Positions 50,586 to 58,596 of a stretch of DNA of 64,000 bases are shown here, piece after piece; the first letter of the stretch is position 1; each line of letters starts with the position of its first letter. The notes beneath the pieces are model-generated. The model did not search any database and had not been told where the DNA came from. It saw nothing but the letters and a program-made list of their open reading frames with translations. Origin of the DNA: an uncultured Hippea sp. Its GTDB lineage: Bacteria > Campylobacterota_A > Desulfurellia > JAADFJ01. Made by a program: the position numbers and the translations under genes. The stretch spans positions 1 through 64,000 of the forward strand of contig CAJVZA010000001.1 of NCBI GenBank assembly GCA_913009315.1. Reading direction: 5' to 3'.

Positions 50586-51380
50586 TTAAGGCGATGATTG
50601 TGCCGGCAAATCACAATTATCCGTTTCAAAATTGCAGCTGTCTGTCTTGTCAAGCTTTAATTCATCAAGCATTTTGCTGCCGTTTATATTGGTATTTTTT
50701 TTGAACAGCTGTTTGGCGATCTGATTTTCCCCAATAAACAGTCGAATATTTTTATCCTTTACTATCAGAACCGGTACACTCTTGATGCCGTTATTTATAA
50801 GGAAACCTCTTGCTTTTTTCAAGTTTATCATCTTGACGGCTTTGCCGCCGGTTTTTATTTTTTGTATAATATTGTCGCAATGAGGACAGGACGAGCTATA
50901 TATCAGACTTGTTCCCTGCGGAGGATACCAGATTGGAATATAGAGTACTCTGCTCAACAAAATTAGAGCTGCAAAACCGGCAATAGCCATGTAAAAAACC
51001 GTTCTGTCGATGCCTTTTCTGAAAAATCTTATTAGAAACATCAAACCTATTATGATTGCTATTCCAACACAAATAGTGCATAAATCACGAATATAAAACA
51101 GCTGAAAGCCAAGTAAAGCACCTTCGGTAATTAAAGACAGAGAGATTACAAAATCAATTAAAGATGATAATTTACTGTAAAATGATGAGATTATAAAAAA
51201 TGAGAACAATATCAGCCCTGCAATTACGAATGGTTTATCCCCAAAAGGTGTAATTTGACCTACGATCAGGCATCCGCTGGTTTTGCATATTGGCGATGAG
51301 ACAACTATTCCATAAATCTCACCTGCGCTAAGAGCCAGACCAATAACCGAAAGCAGTCTGAATATTGTTTTTATCTTCAT
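50586..51380 (-). CDS. VKOR-like membrane thiol oxidoreductase with thioredoxin-like domain
   Basis: This 264-residue protein has a four- to five-helix membrane part with two Cys pairs, Cys32/Cys37 (SPICKTSGCLIV) and Cys101/Cys104 (RDLCTICVGIAI). It resembles vitamin-K-epoxide-reductase homologues that replace DsbB. A C-terminal thioredoxin-like domain with CPHC (Cys165, Cys168 in IYSSSCPHCDNIIQKI) follows, then a cis-Pro loop (KSVPVLIV) and extra C-terminal cysteines. The start may be ATG 51380 or GTG 51401; neither has a strong ribosome binding site. It probably oxidises or shuttles disulfides at the membrane with the CcdA-like protein encoded next. Confidence 0.75.
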   Translation of the reverse strand: MKIKTIFRLLSVIGLALSAGEIYGIVVSSPICKTSGCLIVGQITPFGDKPFVIAGLILFSFFIISSFYSKLSSLIDFVISLSLITEGALLGFQLFYIRDLCTICVGIAIIIGLMFLIRFFRKGIDRTVFYMAIAGFAALILLSRVLYIPIWYPPQGTSLIYSSSCPHCDNIIQKIKTGGKAVKMINLKKARGFLINNGIKSVPVLIVKDKNIRLFIGENQIAKQLFKKNTNINGSKMLDELKLDKTDSCNFETDNCDLPAQSSP

Positions 51381-51491
51381 GATCGGCAGAGATATTAGCA
51401 CAACAAATAGAAGTTGTCCACCGATAGAAAGCGCTTATTTTAAGCTATTGATAGTATTGCATCAATCTTCTGCCTGCAATTCCGGATCTTT

Positions 51492-51515
51492 TTGTTGTGC
51501 AGTGGTCTCATAATT
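51492..51515 (-). repeat. terminus of the GAGACCACTGCAC MITE family
   Basis: TTGTTGTGCAGTGGTCTCAT followed by AATTC matches the right end of the element at 41009-41280. The other end was not identified; the preceding 80 bases contain CTGCCTGCAATTCCGG, similar to sequence within the copies near 29600 and 54540. Confidence 0.55.
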
Positions 51516-51536
51516 CAATAAATTCCCGGTATGCCT

Positions 51537-52823
51537 TTAATGCCTTTTTCTTGCCTCAAATTTTAGTCTGTCTCTAAATTTCGGATGAGCAATATTTATC
51601 AGCTCATCAGTTCTTTCCTTCAAAGTTTTTCCAAAAAGATTTACCGCACCATATTCAGTCACTATCCAGCATACATCTGCTCGTGTAGTCACAACTCCCG
51701 AGCCGTTCAGAAGGTTTGGAACGATCCGGCTTACCGTTCCATGTTTTGCCAGGCTCGGGAACGCTATTATCGGAACGCCTCCTTCGCTTTCCGTGGCACC
51801 TCTGATAAAATCAAGTTGTCCTCCAAAGCCGCTGTATATATAGCTTCCTATTGAATCAGAACATACTTGACCGGTCAGATCTACCGATACTGCCGAATTT
51901 ATCGCAACCGTATCTGGATTTTGGGCTATTATGAACGGATCGTTTACATAGTCGACGGGGTGAATTTCAAAAAGGGGATTATCGTTTACATAATCATAAA
52001 GATTTTTACTCCCCATTATAAATGTGCAGATGATTTTCCCTCTGTGAAGTTTCTTTTTGTTTCCTGTTATTATTCCCTTTTCTACGGCGTTGACTATTCC
52101 TTCTGTAGCCATTTCCGTATGTATGCCGATATCTTTTTTACCATCTAATGAAGATAGCACGGCATCAGGTATTGCTCCGATTCCAAGCTGCAGCGTTGAA
52201 CCGTCCTTTATGAGGTCGGCAATAGTGAGTCCTATATTTCGTTCAACATCGCCAAATGTTTTTGAATCAAGTGTTATAATTGATTCGTCTGCCTCAACAA
52301 ATTGATCAACGCTTGAAACATGTATAAATGAATCGCCCTGCACACGAGGCATCCTTCTGTTTACCTGACATATCACTTTTTTTGACCATTCTGCGGCAGC
52401 TTTGGATGCCAGAACCTCGACGCCAAGGCTTAAAAAACCATATTCATCCGGCATTGATGTATGCAGCAAGGCAACATCGGGAGGATTTTCCTTTATGGCT
52501 ACAGGTATTCTGTGAAGATGAATAGGAATATAGCCTAACTGCATATTAACCGCATCCCTGTCTGCGGATCCTACAAAAAACGCTTTGTGTATTATCCTGC
52601 CGTCTCTTTCTGACTGCTTCAGCCTGTCGCTGCCTGCAAGTACAGCGTGTGCAAGTGTTATATCTTTTAATTGATCGGAATCTGCATGTCTTGCGAGAGC
52701 GTCGAGCAAAACGGTTGGAGTAGCGGCGTTTCCGCTTACATATACCAGATTTCCCGATTTTATGGAGCTCACAGCTTCATCGGCGCTGACAATACCGCTT
52801 TTGTAGATAGACTGCCAATTCAT
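51537..52823 (-). CDS. acetyl-CoA hydrolase/CoA-transferase family protein
   Basis: This 428-residue protein of the Cat1/4-hydroxybutyrate CoA-transferase family shows GNLVYVSGNAATPTVLLDAL, LQLGIGAIPDAVLSSL, GIHTEMATEG (with the conserved Glu) and the CoA-site motif SGFGGQLDFIRGATESEGG. The start at 52823 (MNWQSIY) is supported by GAGAAGG upstream. It swaps CoA between acyl groups, for example acetyl-CoA and another acid; the donor and acceptor cannot be told. It overlaps the alanine dehydrogenase gene by four bases, so the two are co-transcribed. Confidence 0.92.
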   Translation of the reverse strand: MNWQSIYKSGIVSADEAVSSIKSGNLVYVSGNAATPTVLLDALARHADSDQLKDITLAHAVLAGSDRLKQSERDGRIIHKAFFVGSADRDAVNMQLGYIPIHLHRIPVAIKENPPDVALLHTSMPDEYGFLSLGVEVLASKAAAEWSKKVICQVNRRMPRVQGDSFIHVSSVDQFVEADESIITLDSKTFGDVERNIGLTIADLIKDGSTLQLGIGAIPDAVLSSLDGKKDIGIHTEMATEGIVNAVEKGIITGNKKKLHRGKIICTFIMGSKNLYDYVNDNPLFEIHPVDYVNDPFIIAQNPDTVAINSAVSVDLTGQVCSDSIGSYIYSGFGGQLDFIRGATESEGGVPIIAFPSLAKHGTVSRIVPNLLNGSGVVTTRADVCWIVTEYGAVNLFGKTLKERTDELINIAHPKFRDRLKFEARKRH

Positions 52824-53866
52824 AGCCTTCTCCCATTGTATATATAACATGCATGGTAAAGTTTGTCTTTTAAATCAGCAGCAGATCTCAAAATTGGAAT
52901 AATAGCAAGTGTTAGTGCTTTGGATGTTGTTCTCGAAACCATTGCCGGAGCGTTCGGTATGGACAGATATGTAATGCCATCTTCAACAAAAGGATCTATA
53001 TGAGCGCCTCTTGCTCTTGTAACTTCCGTTGCGCCGCCCTGATCAATGGCAAAATCTATCACAACCGTTCCCCTGCGCATCCGTCTGGCCATTTGTTTAT
53101 CAATAATAATAGGTGGAATATCTCCGGGAACAAGAACAGACAGCACAACGACATCAGCAAACTTAATATATCTTTCGATTGCATGTTTAGTTGCTACTGA
53201 AGTAATGATGCGTCCATTCATAAAATGAGAAACATATTCCAATCTGTCAGCATTTTTATCGAGCAGATGAACTGTAGCGCCCGCTCCGGACAAGCTTTCG
53301 GCAGCATAACTTCCAAGCGTTCCTGCTCCTATAATTACAACATCGGCAGGCGGAATTCCAGGTATTCCCCCAAGCAGTTTCCCAAAAGAATTGCTGCCCG
53401 ACTCAAGCAATTTACCTGCTATCTGAGAAGTAAGTCTGCCGGCAATCTTACTTTGAGAAGCAAGAATTGGACGATAATTCGGCTTACTTTCATATAACTC
53501 ATAACCAAAAGCCGTGATACCTTTTTTCATAAGCTTTTCAATATAGTCTTTAGGTGCGGTTACAAGATGCCAAAACGCACATATTACGCAATTTTGAGGT
53601 ATAAAATCAAGCTCTTTTTCTGTTGGTCTTTTTATCTTGAGAATCACATCAGAACGTCCATATAACTCTTGAGTACTATAGACGATCTTTGCGCCTTCTT
53701 TACTGTAATCGTCGTTGGTGTAACCGGAATTAAGCCCTGCTTTGCTCTCCACAAAAACCGATATATTCTGTTCTGTCAATTCTCTTACCCCGGCCGGGGT
53801 AAGCCCAACTCTGCCTTCCCTCAGGTAACCCCTGCTTTCGGATTCTCTGGGAATACCAAATCTCAT
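52820..53866 (-). CDS. ald: alanine dehydrogenase family protein
   Basis: This 348-residue protein has the AlaDH/PNT N-terminal domain (GIPRESESRGYLREGRVGLT; LKIKRPTEKELDFIP) and an NAD-binding domain (VVIIGAGTLGSYAAESLSGA; GTVVIDFAIDQGGATEVTRA; ITYLSIPNAPAMVSRTTSKA). It lacks about 20 residues relative to typical Ald, and its N-terminus (ESRGYLREGRV) differs slightly from the usual 'KxxExRV', so a related substrate is possible. It would convert alanine to pyruvate, ammonium and NADH. A good ribosome binding site (AGGGAGG) precedes it. Confidence 0.85.
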   Translation of the reverse strand: MRFGIPRESESRGYLREGRVGLTPAGVRELTEQNISVFVESKAGLNSGYTNDDYSKEGAKIVYSTQELYGRSDVILKIKRPTEKELDFIPQNCVICAFWHLVTAPKDYIEKLMKKGITAFGYELYESKPNYRPILASQSKIAGRLTSQIAGKLLESGSNSFGKLLGGIPGIPPADVVIIGAGTLGSYAAESLSGAGATVHLLDKNADRLEYVSHFMNGRIITSVATKHAIERYIKFADVVVLSVLVPGDIPPIIIDKQMARRMRRGTVVIDFAIDQGGATEVTRARGAHIDPFVEDGITYLSIPNAPAMVSRTTSKALTLAIIPILRSAADLKDKLYHACYIYNGRRL

Positions 53867-54204
53867 ACGACCTCCCTATTGCATTTTCCGGTCAATCCTG
53901 TCCGGCAATGTGTTTATATAGGTTAAATCAAGGATAGCCGATAAGCGAGACTATCTTGAACTTCAAATAGTTTCTTTGTTTGTTGCAAATTATTAGGCGG
54001 CAGCGGAGCCATCATTATCTGTAATTTGCACCTCATATCGAATTTGGATTCTCAATTCAGACGCTCGGAATTAATAAAGCTGCCCTTAATTGTGCAGCCG
54101 GTCTCATTATTCCGGTTCAGTCTATTGCCATACATTCAATTTATCGATGCCGGTAATTTCTATCGATGCGAAGTATTGTCTATGCGCAATTCCGATTTAA
54201 CGCT
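53867..54204. other. intergenic region with a MITE-family terminus
   Basis: No gene is present. The ald leader is at the left. From about 54043 the dispersed-repeat core leads to a family terminus ending at 54110. The stretch 53940-54040 has no assignable feature. Confidence 0.45.
54043..54110 (-). repeat. MITE-like element: core plus terminus
   Basis: GGATTCTCAATTCAGACGCT and the following CGGAATTAATAAAGCTGCCC match, in inverse order, the core of the copy near 29573-29603. TTAATTGTGCAGCCGGTCTC and the following ATTAT (to 54110) are the family terminus with two mismatches. The same core-to-terminus order on the opposite strand as at 29507 shows they are one family. Confidence 0.6.
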
Positions 54205-54426
54205 TTATTGCAGGGTAAACCCCATATCATCTATCACTTTATCAATGCGCTTTTTTGTCTGATCTTCGCCGTCATATCGAATAGTCCATGCTGCGCCTTC
54301 ATAGTCGCCTTCCACGCCTTCCACGCCTCTGATTCGTTTAAACGCCTTTGTTACCGTAAAAAAGAGCATCGACCATCCGCATAGTTCGCAAAGCGAATGT
54401 TCCCTTCTGACTGTTATCTCTTTCAT
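54205..54426 (-). CDS. small HMA-like (ferredoxin-fold) protein
   Basis: This 73-residue protein has a beta-alpha-beta pattern reminiscent of heavy-metal-associated domains: a Cys pair at the start (SLCELCGWSM), AFKRIRGVEGVEGDYEGAAW and a final DDMGFTLQ, as HMA domains end. It lacks the GMTCxxC consensus, so metal binding is uncertain. GAAGGTGAT precedes ATG 54426. No transporter or metal regulator is adjacent. Confidence 0.55.
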   Translation of the reverse strand: MKEITVRREHSLCELCGWSMLFFTVTKAFKRIRGVEGVEGDYEGAAWTIRYDGEDQTKKRIDKVIDDMGFTLQ

Positions 54427-54466
54427 AATTATCACCTTCCCGCAATTTTTTTGCTTTAAGATACAT

Positions 54467-54505
54467 CTATTAATTCTAAGCGTTTCAGATTGAGAGTCCA
54501 GTCTA
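54467..54505 (+). repeat. dispersed-repeat core copy
   Basis: ATTAATTCTAAGCGTTTCAG followed by ATTGAGAGTCC matches the core at about 29573-29603. The next 80 bases (ATTGCCTGACTGCCTGCAAT region) also resemble the 29600-29690 sequence. No family terminus is visible beside it. Confidence 0.55.
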
Positions 54506-54656
54506 TCAAGACGTAAATTGAGGACAGCAGCAGAACTATATTGCCTGACTGCCTGCAATCTGCAACGCACAGGCGGCATTCGGGACTAGAAGTGATCATT
54601 TATGGGCAACATGGGCGCTTTTATTATCCAAACAAATCCCGTTTATAACACAATAT

Positions 54657-55289
54657 TTACAAATCTTTGCAAAACTCAGAAAAACCTTTTAGAAACAGGT
54701 TTACTGTAGCAGTTTTTGGTGTAATCATCGATTCAACTACTGTTTTTTTGCCGTCGTTATAGATGCTGCAGCTTTTTATTGATCTGTTTTGTTTCAAGAA
54801 CTTTATCACCTTTTCGTCTATTTTAGAGCAATTGCCTTTTTTATGCATAATATACGTGACATTTCCAACGGCAATGTTTTCTTTCCTGAATAAATCCCCA
54901 TATATCTTTTTATCATAACCCCATGTGCCTTTTTTACGAAAATGCATTTCACAGGGAAGCTGTTTTTCTAAGATGTAGCTCATAAAAAATCTGTCGTATC
55001 TTGTTAACAACAATGATATCGGAATCCAAAAAGGTGATTGTCTCGGAAGAAGCGTTAACATCGTGCGGCATTTCCCGGCAAAACCGTCTTTGAGAATGTA
55101 ACTTGCTTTATAACCGATTTCACCGCCGATCCATACATAATTTTGATCAACAGGTTTCAAAAATTCTTCGGTAATTTTCCCAATTCTGCGTGCCATACTG
55201 AGATTTTTTCTTCTGCCCCAGAAGAATCCAAGAGATGCAACGCCTGCCAGTAAAACTATGCCTATAAAATAGAGCTCTCGAGATAACAT
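54657..55289 (-). CDS. membrane-anchored protein of unknown function
   Basis: This 210-residue protein has one N-terminal membrane helix (YFIGIVLLAGVASLGFFWG), a basic segment and then a soluble alpha/beta domain. Notable strings are EEFLKPVDQNYVWIGGEIGY, TMLTLLPRQSPFWIPISLLL and TRYDRFFMSYILEKQLPCEM. The W-I-G-G and L-P-R-Q-S motifs look like a conserved family, and I have a vague recollection of similar proteins in methanogens, but no function is known to me. It is flanked by the HMA-like gene and the divergent cstA operon. Confidence 0.65.
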   Translation of the reverse strand: MLSRELYFIGIVLLAGVASLGFFWGRRKNLSMARRIGKITEEFLKPVDQNYVWIGGEIGYKASYILKDGFAGKCRTMLTLLPRQSPFWIPISLLLTRYDRFFMSYILEKQLPCEMHFRKKGTWGYDKKIYGDLFRKENIAVGNVTYIMHKKGNCSKIDEKVIKFLKQNRSIKSCSIYNDGKKTVVESMITPKTATVNLFLKGFSEFCKDL

Positions 55290-55416
55290 TCGGCAATTAT
55301 ATATTCAAGTTTGCGGAAAAGCAATAAAGATGTTCTTTGCCGTGAGAATTTCCATATCTGCTTCTGTTGTCTAAAGCAATTTGGAGATAGGCGGTTAATA
55401 AAAAGTTTATTACGGC

Positions 55417-55445
55417 TTGACAACAAAAGGTTTTATAACTAACCT
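55417..55445 (+). promoter_or_regulatory. promoter candidate of the cstA operon with inverted repeat
   Basis: TTGACA (55417-55422) has a 17-bp spacer and TAACCT (55440-55445), a weak -10. AGGTT (55428-55432) and AACCT (55441-55445) form an inverted repeat spanning the spacer. The leader to cstA is about 115 bases and includes a possible 24-codon frame from 55489 ending in TGA next to the cstA ribosome binding site. Confidence 0.4.
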
Positions 55446-55565
55446 ATTGTGTTATATAGAACTTAAGGAGGGTATCTGAATTAATTTAATGGGTTCGGTT
55501 CTGCGAAATAAGATTTGCTTGCAAGACGAATGCGATGCAGGCAATATTAACTTTAGGAGGTGAAT

Positions 55566-57302
55566 ATGAATACCGCATTCCTGATTATTCTGGCTTTGCT
55601 TATCTATTTTGCTGCATATAGGATATACGGCAAAGGAATTTCCAAAAATTTGGTTAAAATTGATGATTCGAAAAAAACTCCGGCTGTGGTTCTTAATGAT
55701 AACGTTGATTATGTACCTACAAACAAATGGGTTTTATTCGGTCACCATTTTGCTTCCATAGCAGGTGCTGCTCCTATTATCGGACCTGCGATTGCGCTCG
55801 CATGGGGCTGGATTCCGGCTATCTTGTGGATATGGTTCGGCAACGTATTTATTGGAATGGTGCATGATTACCTTTCATTGATGGCATCGGTAAGAAAGAA
55901 AGGCAAATCGATCGCATGGATTGCCGGAGAACTCACCAACAGAGGTACCGGATATCTGTTCAGCTGGTTTATTTTCGTAACGCTGATACTGATTGTTGCG
56001 GCATTTGGTGCTGTAATGGGCATAATATTCATTAAAGAACCTGCGGTTCCTACAGCTTTTATTCTGTTTATTGGAGCCGCCGTTATAATGGGCTTGTTGA
56101 CTTACAAAGCAAAAATGAATTTCACGATTGCCACAATTATAGGCTTAATACTCATAATTTTGTCAATCTGGATCGGCCTTTTATATCCTATCAATGCATC
56201 TTTCCACACATGGATGATAGCCGTTCTAATCTATATTATTATAGCGGCTGCTCTGCCTGTCTGGATACTTATGCAGCCGAGAGACTATCTGAATTCATAT
56301 ATATTGTATTTTGGTCTTGCAGTCGGCGGACTCTCTCTAATAATTGTCGGTCTTACCGGCGGCGGTCATCTTCTTATGCCCGGATACACAAGCTGGAGTG
56401 CAGCTGTTGTTGCAGGCAAACCAAGCCCGTTCTGGCCGGTTATTCCTCTTATAATTGCATGCGGATCGTTGTCCGGATTCCACTCATTGGTTTCATCGGG
56501 CACCAGTTCCAAGCAGCTTGATAAGGAATCAAGCGGCGCATTGATTGGAGCAGGTGCAATGCTTACCGAAGGTTTTCTTTCAACGATAGTTATTGGTTCG
56601 ATAGCGGCATTCGGTTTGACCGTTTTAGGTGAACATGCAAAGACATTACTCACATCTGCAGCAAATTTCGGAGCTCATTATACGAGTACACTAAAATTTG
56701 CCGGCGGACCCGTTGGAATGTTTACAAAATCATATGGTTTGGCAGCAAAGGCCGGTTTAGGTTTGCCTGTTCATGCAATGGCGGTTTTTGCCGGTTTATG
56801 GGTTGCGGCATTTGCTATGACTACGCTTGATACCTGCAACAGACTTGGACGATTTACCTGGGCAGAGTTGTGGGCACCAATGAAAGAAGGTACATTTCAT
56901 GATTTTATAACAAGTAAATGGATAGGATCCATACCAACCGCAGCTATAGGAATATGGCTTGCATGGGGCGGAGCATGGAAAATTATCTGGCCTGCTTTTG
57001 GCGGAGCGAATCAAACATTGGCAAGTATAGCTCTTTTGACTGTGGCTCTTTGGGCTATCAAGGAATTAAACACAACAACGGGATATAAAATTGCCATAGT
57101 TGCCCCTGCTTTCTTTTTGTGGATTACACTTACACTTGCCCTCCTCTGGTATCTATTTACCGTCATTCCGGTATTTCTGCATAAATCTGTCGCACAAGGA
57201 TGGATTATTAGTTTGGCAGTGGTTGTTATGCTAGCCCTTAACGGTGTATTAATGTATTCATTTTTGAAAGCATTGAAGAAATCTCCTCAGTCTGCAGCAT
57301 AA
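55566..57302 (+). CDS. cstA: CstA/BtsT-family carbon-starvation transporter
   Basis: This 578-residue polytopic protein has about 16 helices and the CstA signatures HHFASIAGAAPIIGPAIALA, IWFGNVFIGMVHDYLSLMAS, SGFHSLVSSGTSSKQL and MTTLDTCNRLGRF. The family imports peptides or pyruvate by ion symport. ATG 55566 is preferred because AGGAGG lies at 55555-55560. The stop overlaps the next small gene by one base (TAATG), forming an operon with an ArsA-like ATPase. Confidence 0.92.
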   Translation: MNTAFLIILALLIYFAAYRIYGKGISKNLVKIDDSKKTPAVVLNDNVDYVPTNKWVLFGHHFASIAGAAPIIGPAIALAWGWIPAILWIWFGNVFIGMVHDYLSLMASVRKKGKSIAWIAGELTNRGTGYLFSWFIFVTLILIVAAFGAVMGIIFIKEPAVPTAFILFIGAAVIMGLLTYKAKMNFTIATIIGLILIILSIWIGLLYPINASFHTWMIAVLIYIIIAAALPVWILMQPRDYLNSYILYFGLAVGGLSLIIVGLTGGGHLLMPGYTSWSAAVVAGKPSPFWPVIPLIIACGSLSGFHSLVSSGTSSKQLDKESSGALIGAGAMLTEGFLSTIVIGSIAAFGLTVLGEHAKTLLTSAANFGAHYTSTLKFAGGPVGMFTKSYGLAAKAGLGLPVHAMAVFAGLWVAAFAMTTLDTCNRLGRFTWAELWAPMKEGTFHDFITSKWIGSIPTAAIGIWLAWGGAWKIIWPAFGGANQTLASIALLTVALWAIKELNTTTGYKIAIVAPAFFLWITLTLALLWYLFTVIPVFLHKSVAQGWIISLAVVVMLALNGVLMYSFLKALKKSPQSAA

Positions 57303-57562
57303 TGGAACTTAAAGCAATCTGGAAACTCTTTTCATCGATAGCATACAGTAAAGCTACAGATGATCTGCGCTTCGTTCTCGCTGAAAGAGAAGCCGGATTT
57401 GCGCTGGTACTTTTCGGTTTTCTGGTGGGGCTTCCGGCTCCACCGGCCGGAATAACACTCAGGCTGCTCCCGTTCATGGAAAACGATGTAAAGCGTTTGA
57501 AAATCAGAGATGCATCGATGGATGATATATTCGGTGACCTTGCCGGAATGTTAATGGGATGA
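57302..57562 (+). CDS. small protein between cstA and the ArsA-like ATPase
   Basis: This 86-residue protein has an amphipathic N-terminus (AIWKLFSSIAYSKATDDLRF), a hydrophobic patch (FALVLFGFLVGLPAPPAGIT) and a polar C-terminus (DASMDDIFGDLAGMLMG). Position and general pattern (aa-rich patch, P-P, 'LLPFMEND') recall the small cory-CC-star proteins that accompany ArsA-like ATPases, but the C-terminal double Cys of those proteins is absent. Overlaps with both neighbours indicate translational coupling. Function unknown. Confidence 0.7.
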   Translation: MELKAIWKLFSSIAYSKATDDLRFVLAEREAGFALVLFGFLVGLPAPPAGITLRLLPFMENDVKRLKIRDASMDDIFGDLAGMLMG

Positions 57563-58461
57563 TCTACTTTTTTTTCGGTAAAGGAGGCGTAGGCAAGACA
57601 ACAAATGCAGCAATAAATGCTCTGCAGTTATCAAGAAGCCGCAAAGTCTTGATTGTATCGGCGGATCCTGCACACAATCTCGGCGATGTTTTTGACATTA
57701 AATTGGGGCATAAACCGATAAGAATTGCTGAAAATCTCGATGCTTGCGAAATTGATTACAAAAAGGTCGTTGACGAATATCTGAAACGGATAACCGCCAA
57801 AATCAAGAGACAATATAAGTATCTTGCAGCTTTCAACCTTGACGGTTCTTTGAATGTTCTCAGGTTTTCGCCTGGTGTCGAGGAGGATGCTCTTTTGAGG
57901 GCAATATGGAGACTCGTCAACATAGATATTTACGATGATGTCATAATAGACCTTCCTCCTACAGGTCTTGCGCTGCGAATTATGGCGCTTCCGGTGATAA
58001 ATCGCGTATGGCTGAATAAGCTGCTGAAGGCGAGAAAAAAAATAGTTGATATAAGAGAATCATTGGAAAATATGAAACCTGTTTTTTTGGACGAGTCATC
58101 AAAAGATAAAAATCATACAGACAAGGTTTATAACGAACTTGAAAAAATAGAAAAAGAAAATATGATGATTTATAATCGTTTTGCAGATCCTGAATTCTCT
58201 TCTATATTTATCGTAATGAACATAGATAAGCTTTCCTATGCCGAAACCATTAGAACATTGGAAGGATTAAAAGAGCTTAAAATTTCGGCAAAAACCATTA
58301 TCGTGAATCGCTATACCGATTCAGACGCAAACAGCTGTCCTGACATTATGCATGATATAAAAAAATCTTTTTCGAAATATTCCATCAAAGCTCTTCCGTA
58401 TAGAGAACATGGAATTATAGGTATCGAACAGTTAAACTCTGCAAAATATTTTTCTATATAA
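57559..58461 (+). CDS. ArsA/GET3-like ATPase
   Basis: This 300-residue protein has a deviant Walker A (FFGKGGVGKTTNAAINALQL), switch I (SADPAHNLGDVFD) and switch II-like (DDVIIDLPPTGLALRIMALP) motifs of the ArsA/GET3 family. A charged middle section (about 175-205) may be a helical insert. No arsenic genes are near. It ends the cstA operon. It might act on the transporter or on membrane-protein insertion; this is inference from operon order. Confidence 0.88.
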   Translation: MIYFFFGKGGVGKTTNAAINALQLSRSRKVLIVSADPAHNLGDVFDIKLGHKPIRIAENLDACEIDYKKVVDEYLKRITAKIKRQYKYLAAFNLDGSLNVLRFSPGVEEDALLRAIWRLVNIDIYDDVIIDLPPTGLALRIMALPVINRVWLNKLLKARKKIVDIRESLENMKPVFLDESSKDKNHTDKVYNELEKIEKENMMIYNRFADPEFSSIFIVMNIDKLSYAETIRTLEGLKELKISAKTIIVNRYTDSDANSCPDIMHDIKKSFSKYSIKALPYREHGIIGIEQLNSAKYFSI

Positions 58462-58466
58462 CGCTG

Positions 58467-58509
58467 TTAGAGATTCCTCTGCCATTGCAAAGGAATCTCT
58501 AATTTGTTA
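58467..58509 (+). terminator. rho-independent terminator of the cstA operon
   Basis: TTAGAGATTCCT (58467-58478) pairs perfectly with AGGAATCTCTAA (58491-58502) across a 12-base loop, followed by TTTGTTA. It starts five bases after the ATPase stop. Confidence 0.75.
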
Positions 58510-58596
58510 CCGTTTATCGACTTTATTTTTAAGAAAATTTATGATGCATAGCCGTACTGCAGACAGGTTGAAAATCATAAACCGTTATTCTGATAT

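Noticed and set aside
55489-55563. Leader peptide gene before cstA
   Set aside because: The frame encodes 24 residues, but the nearest AAGGAGGG is about 16 bases away from its ATG and there is no codon bias typical of attenuators; kept only as a remark under the promoter entry.
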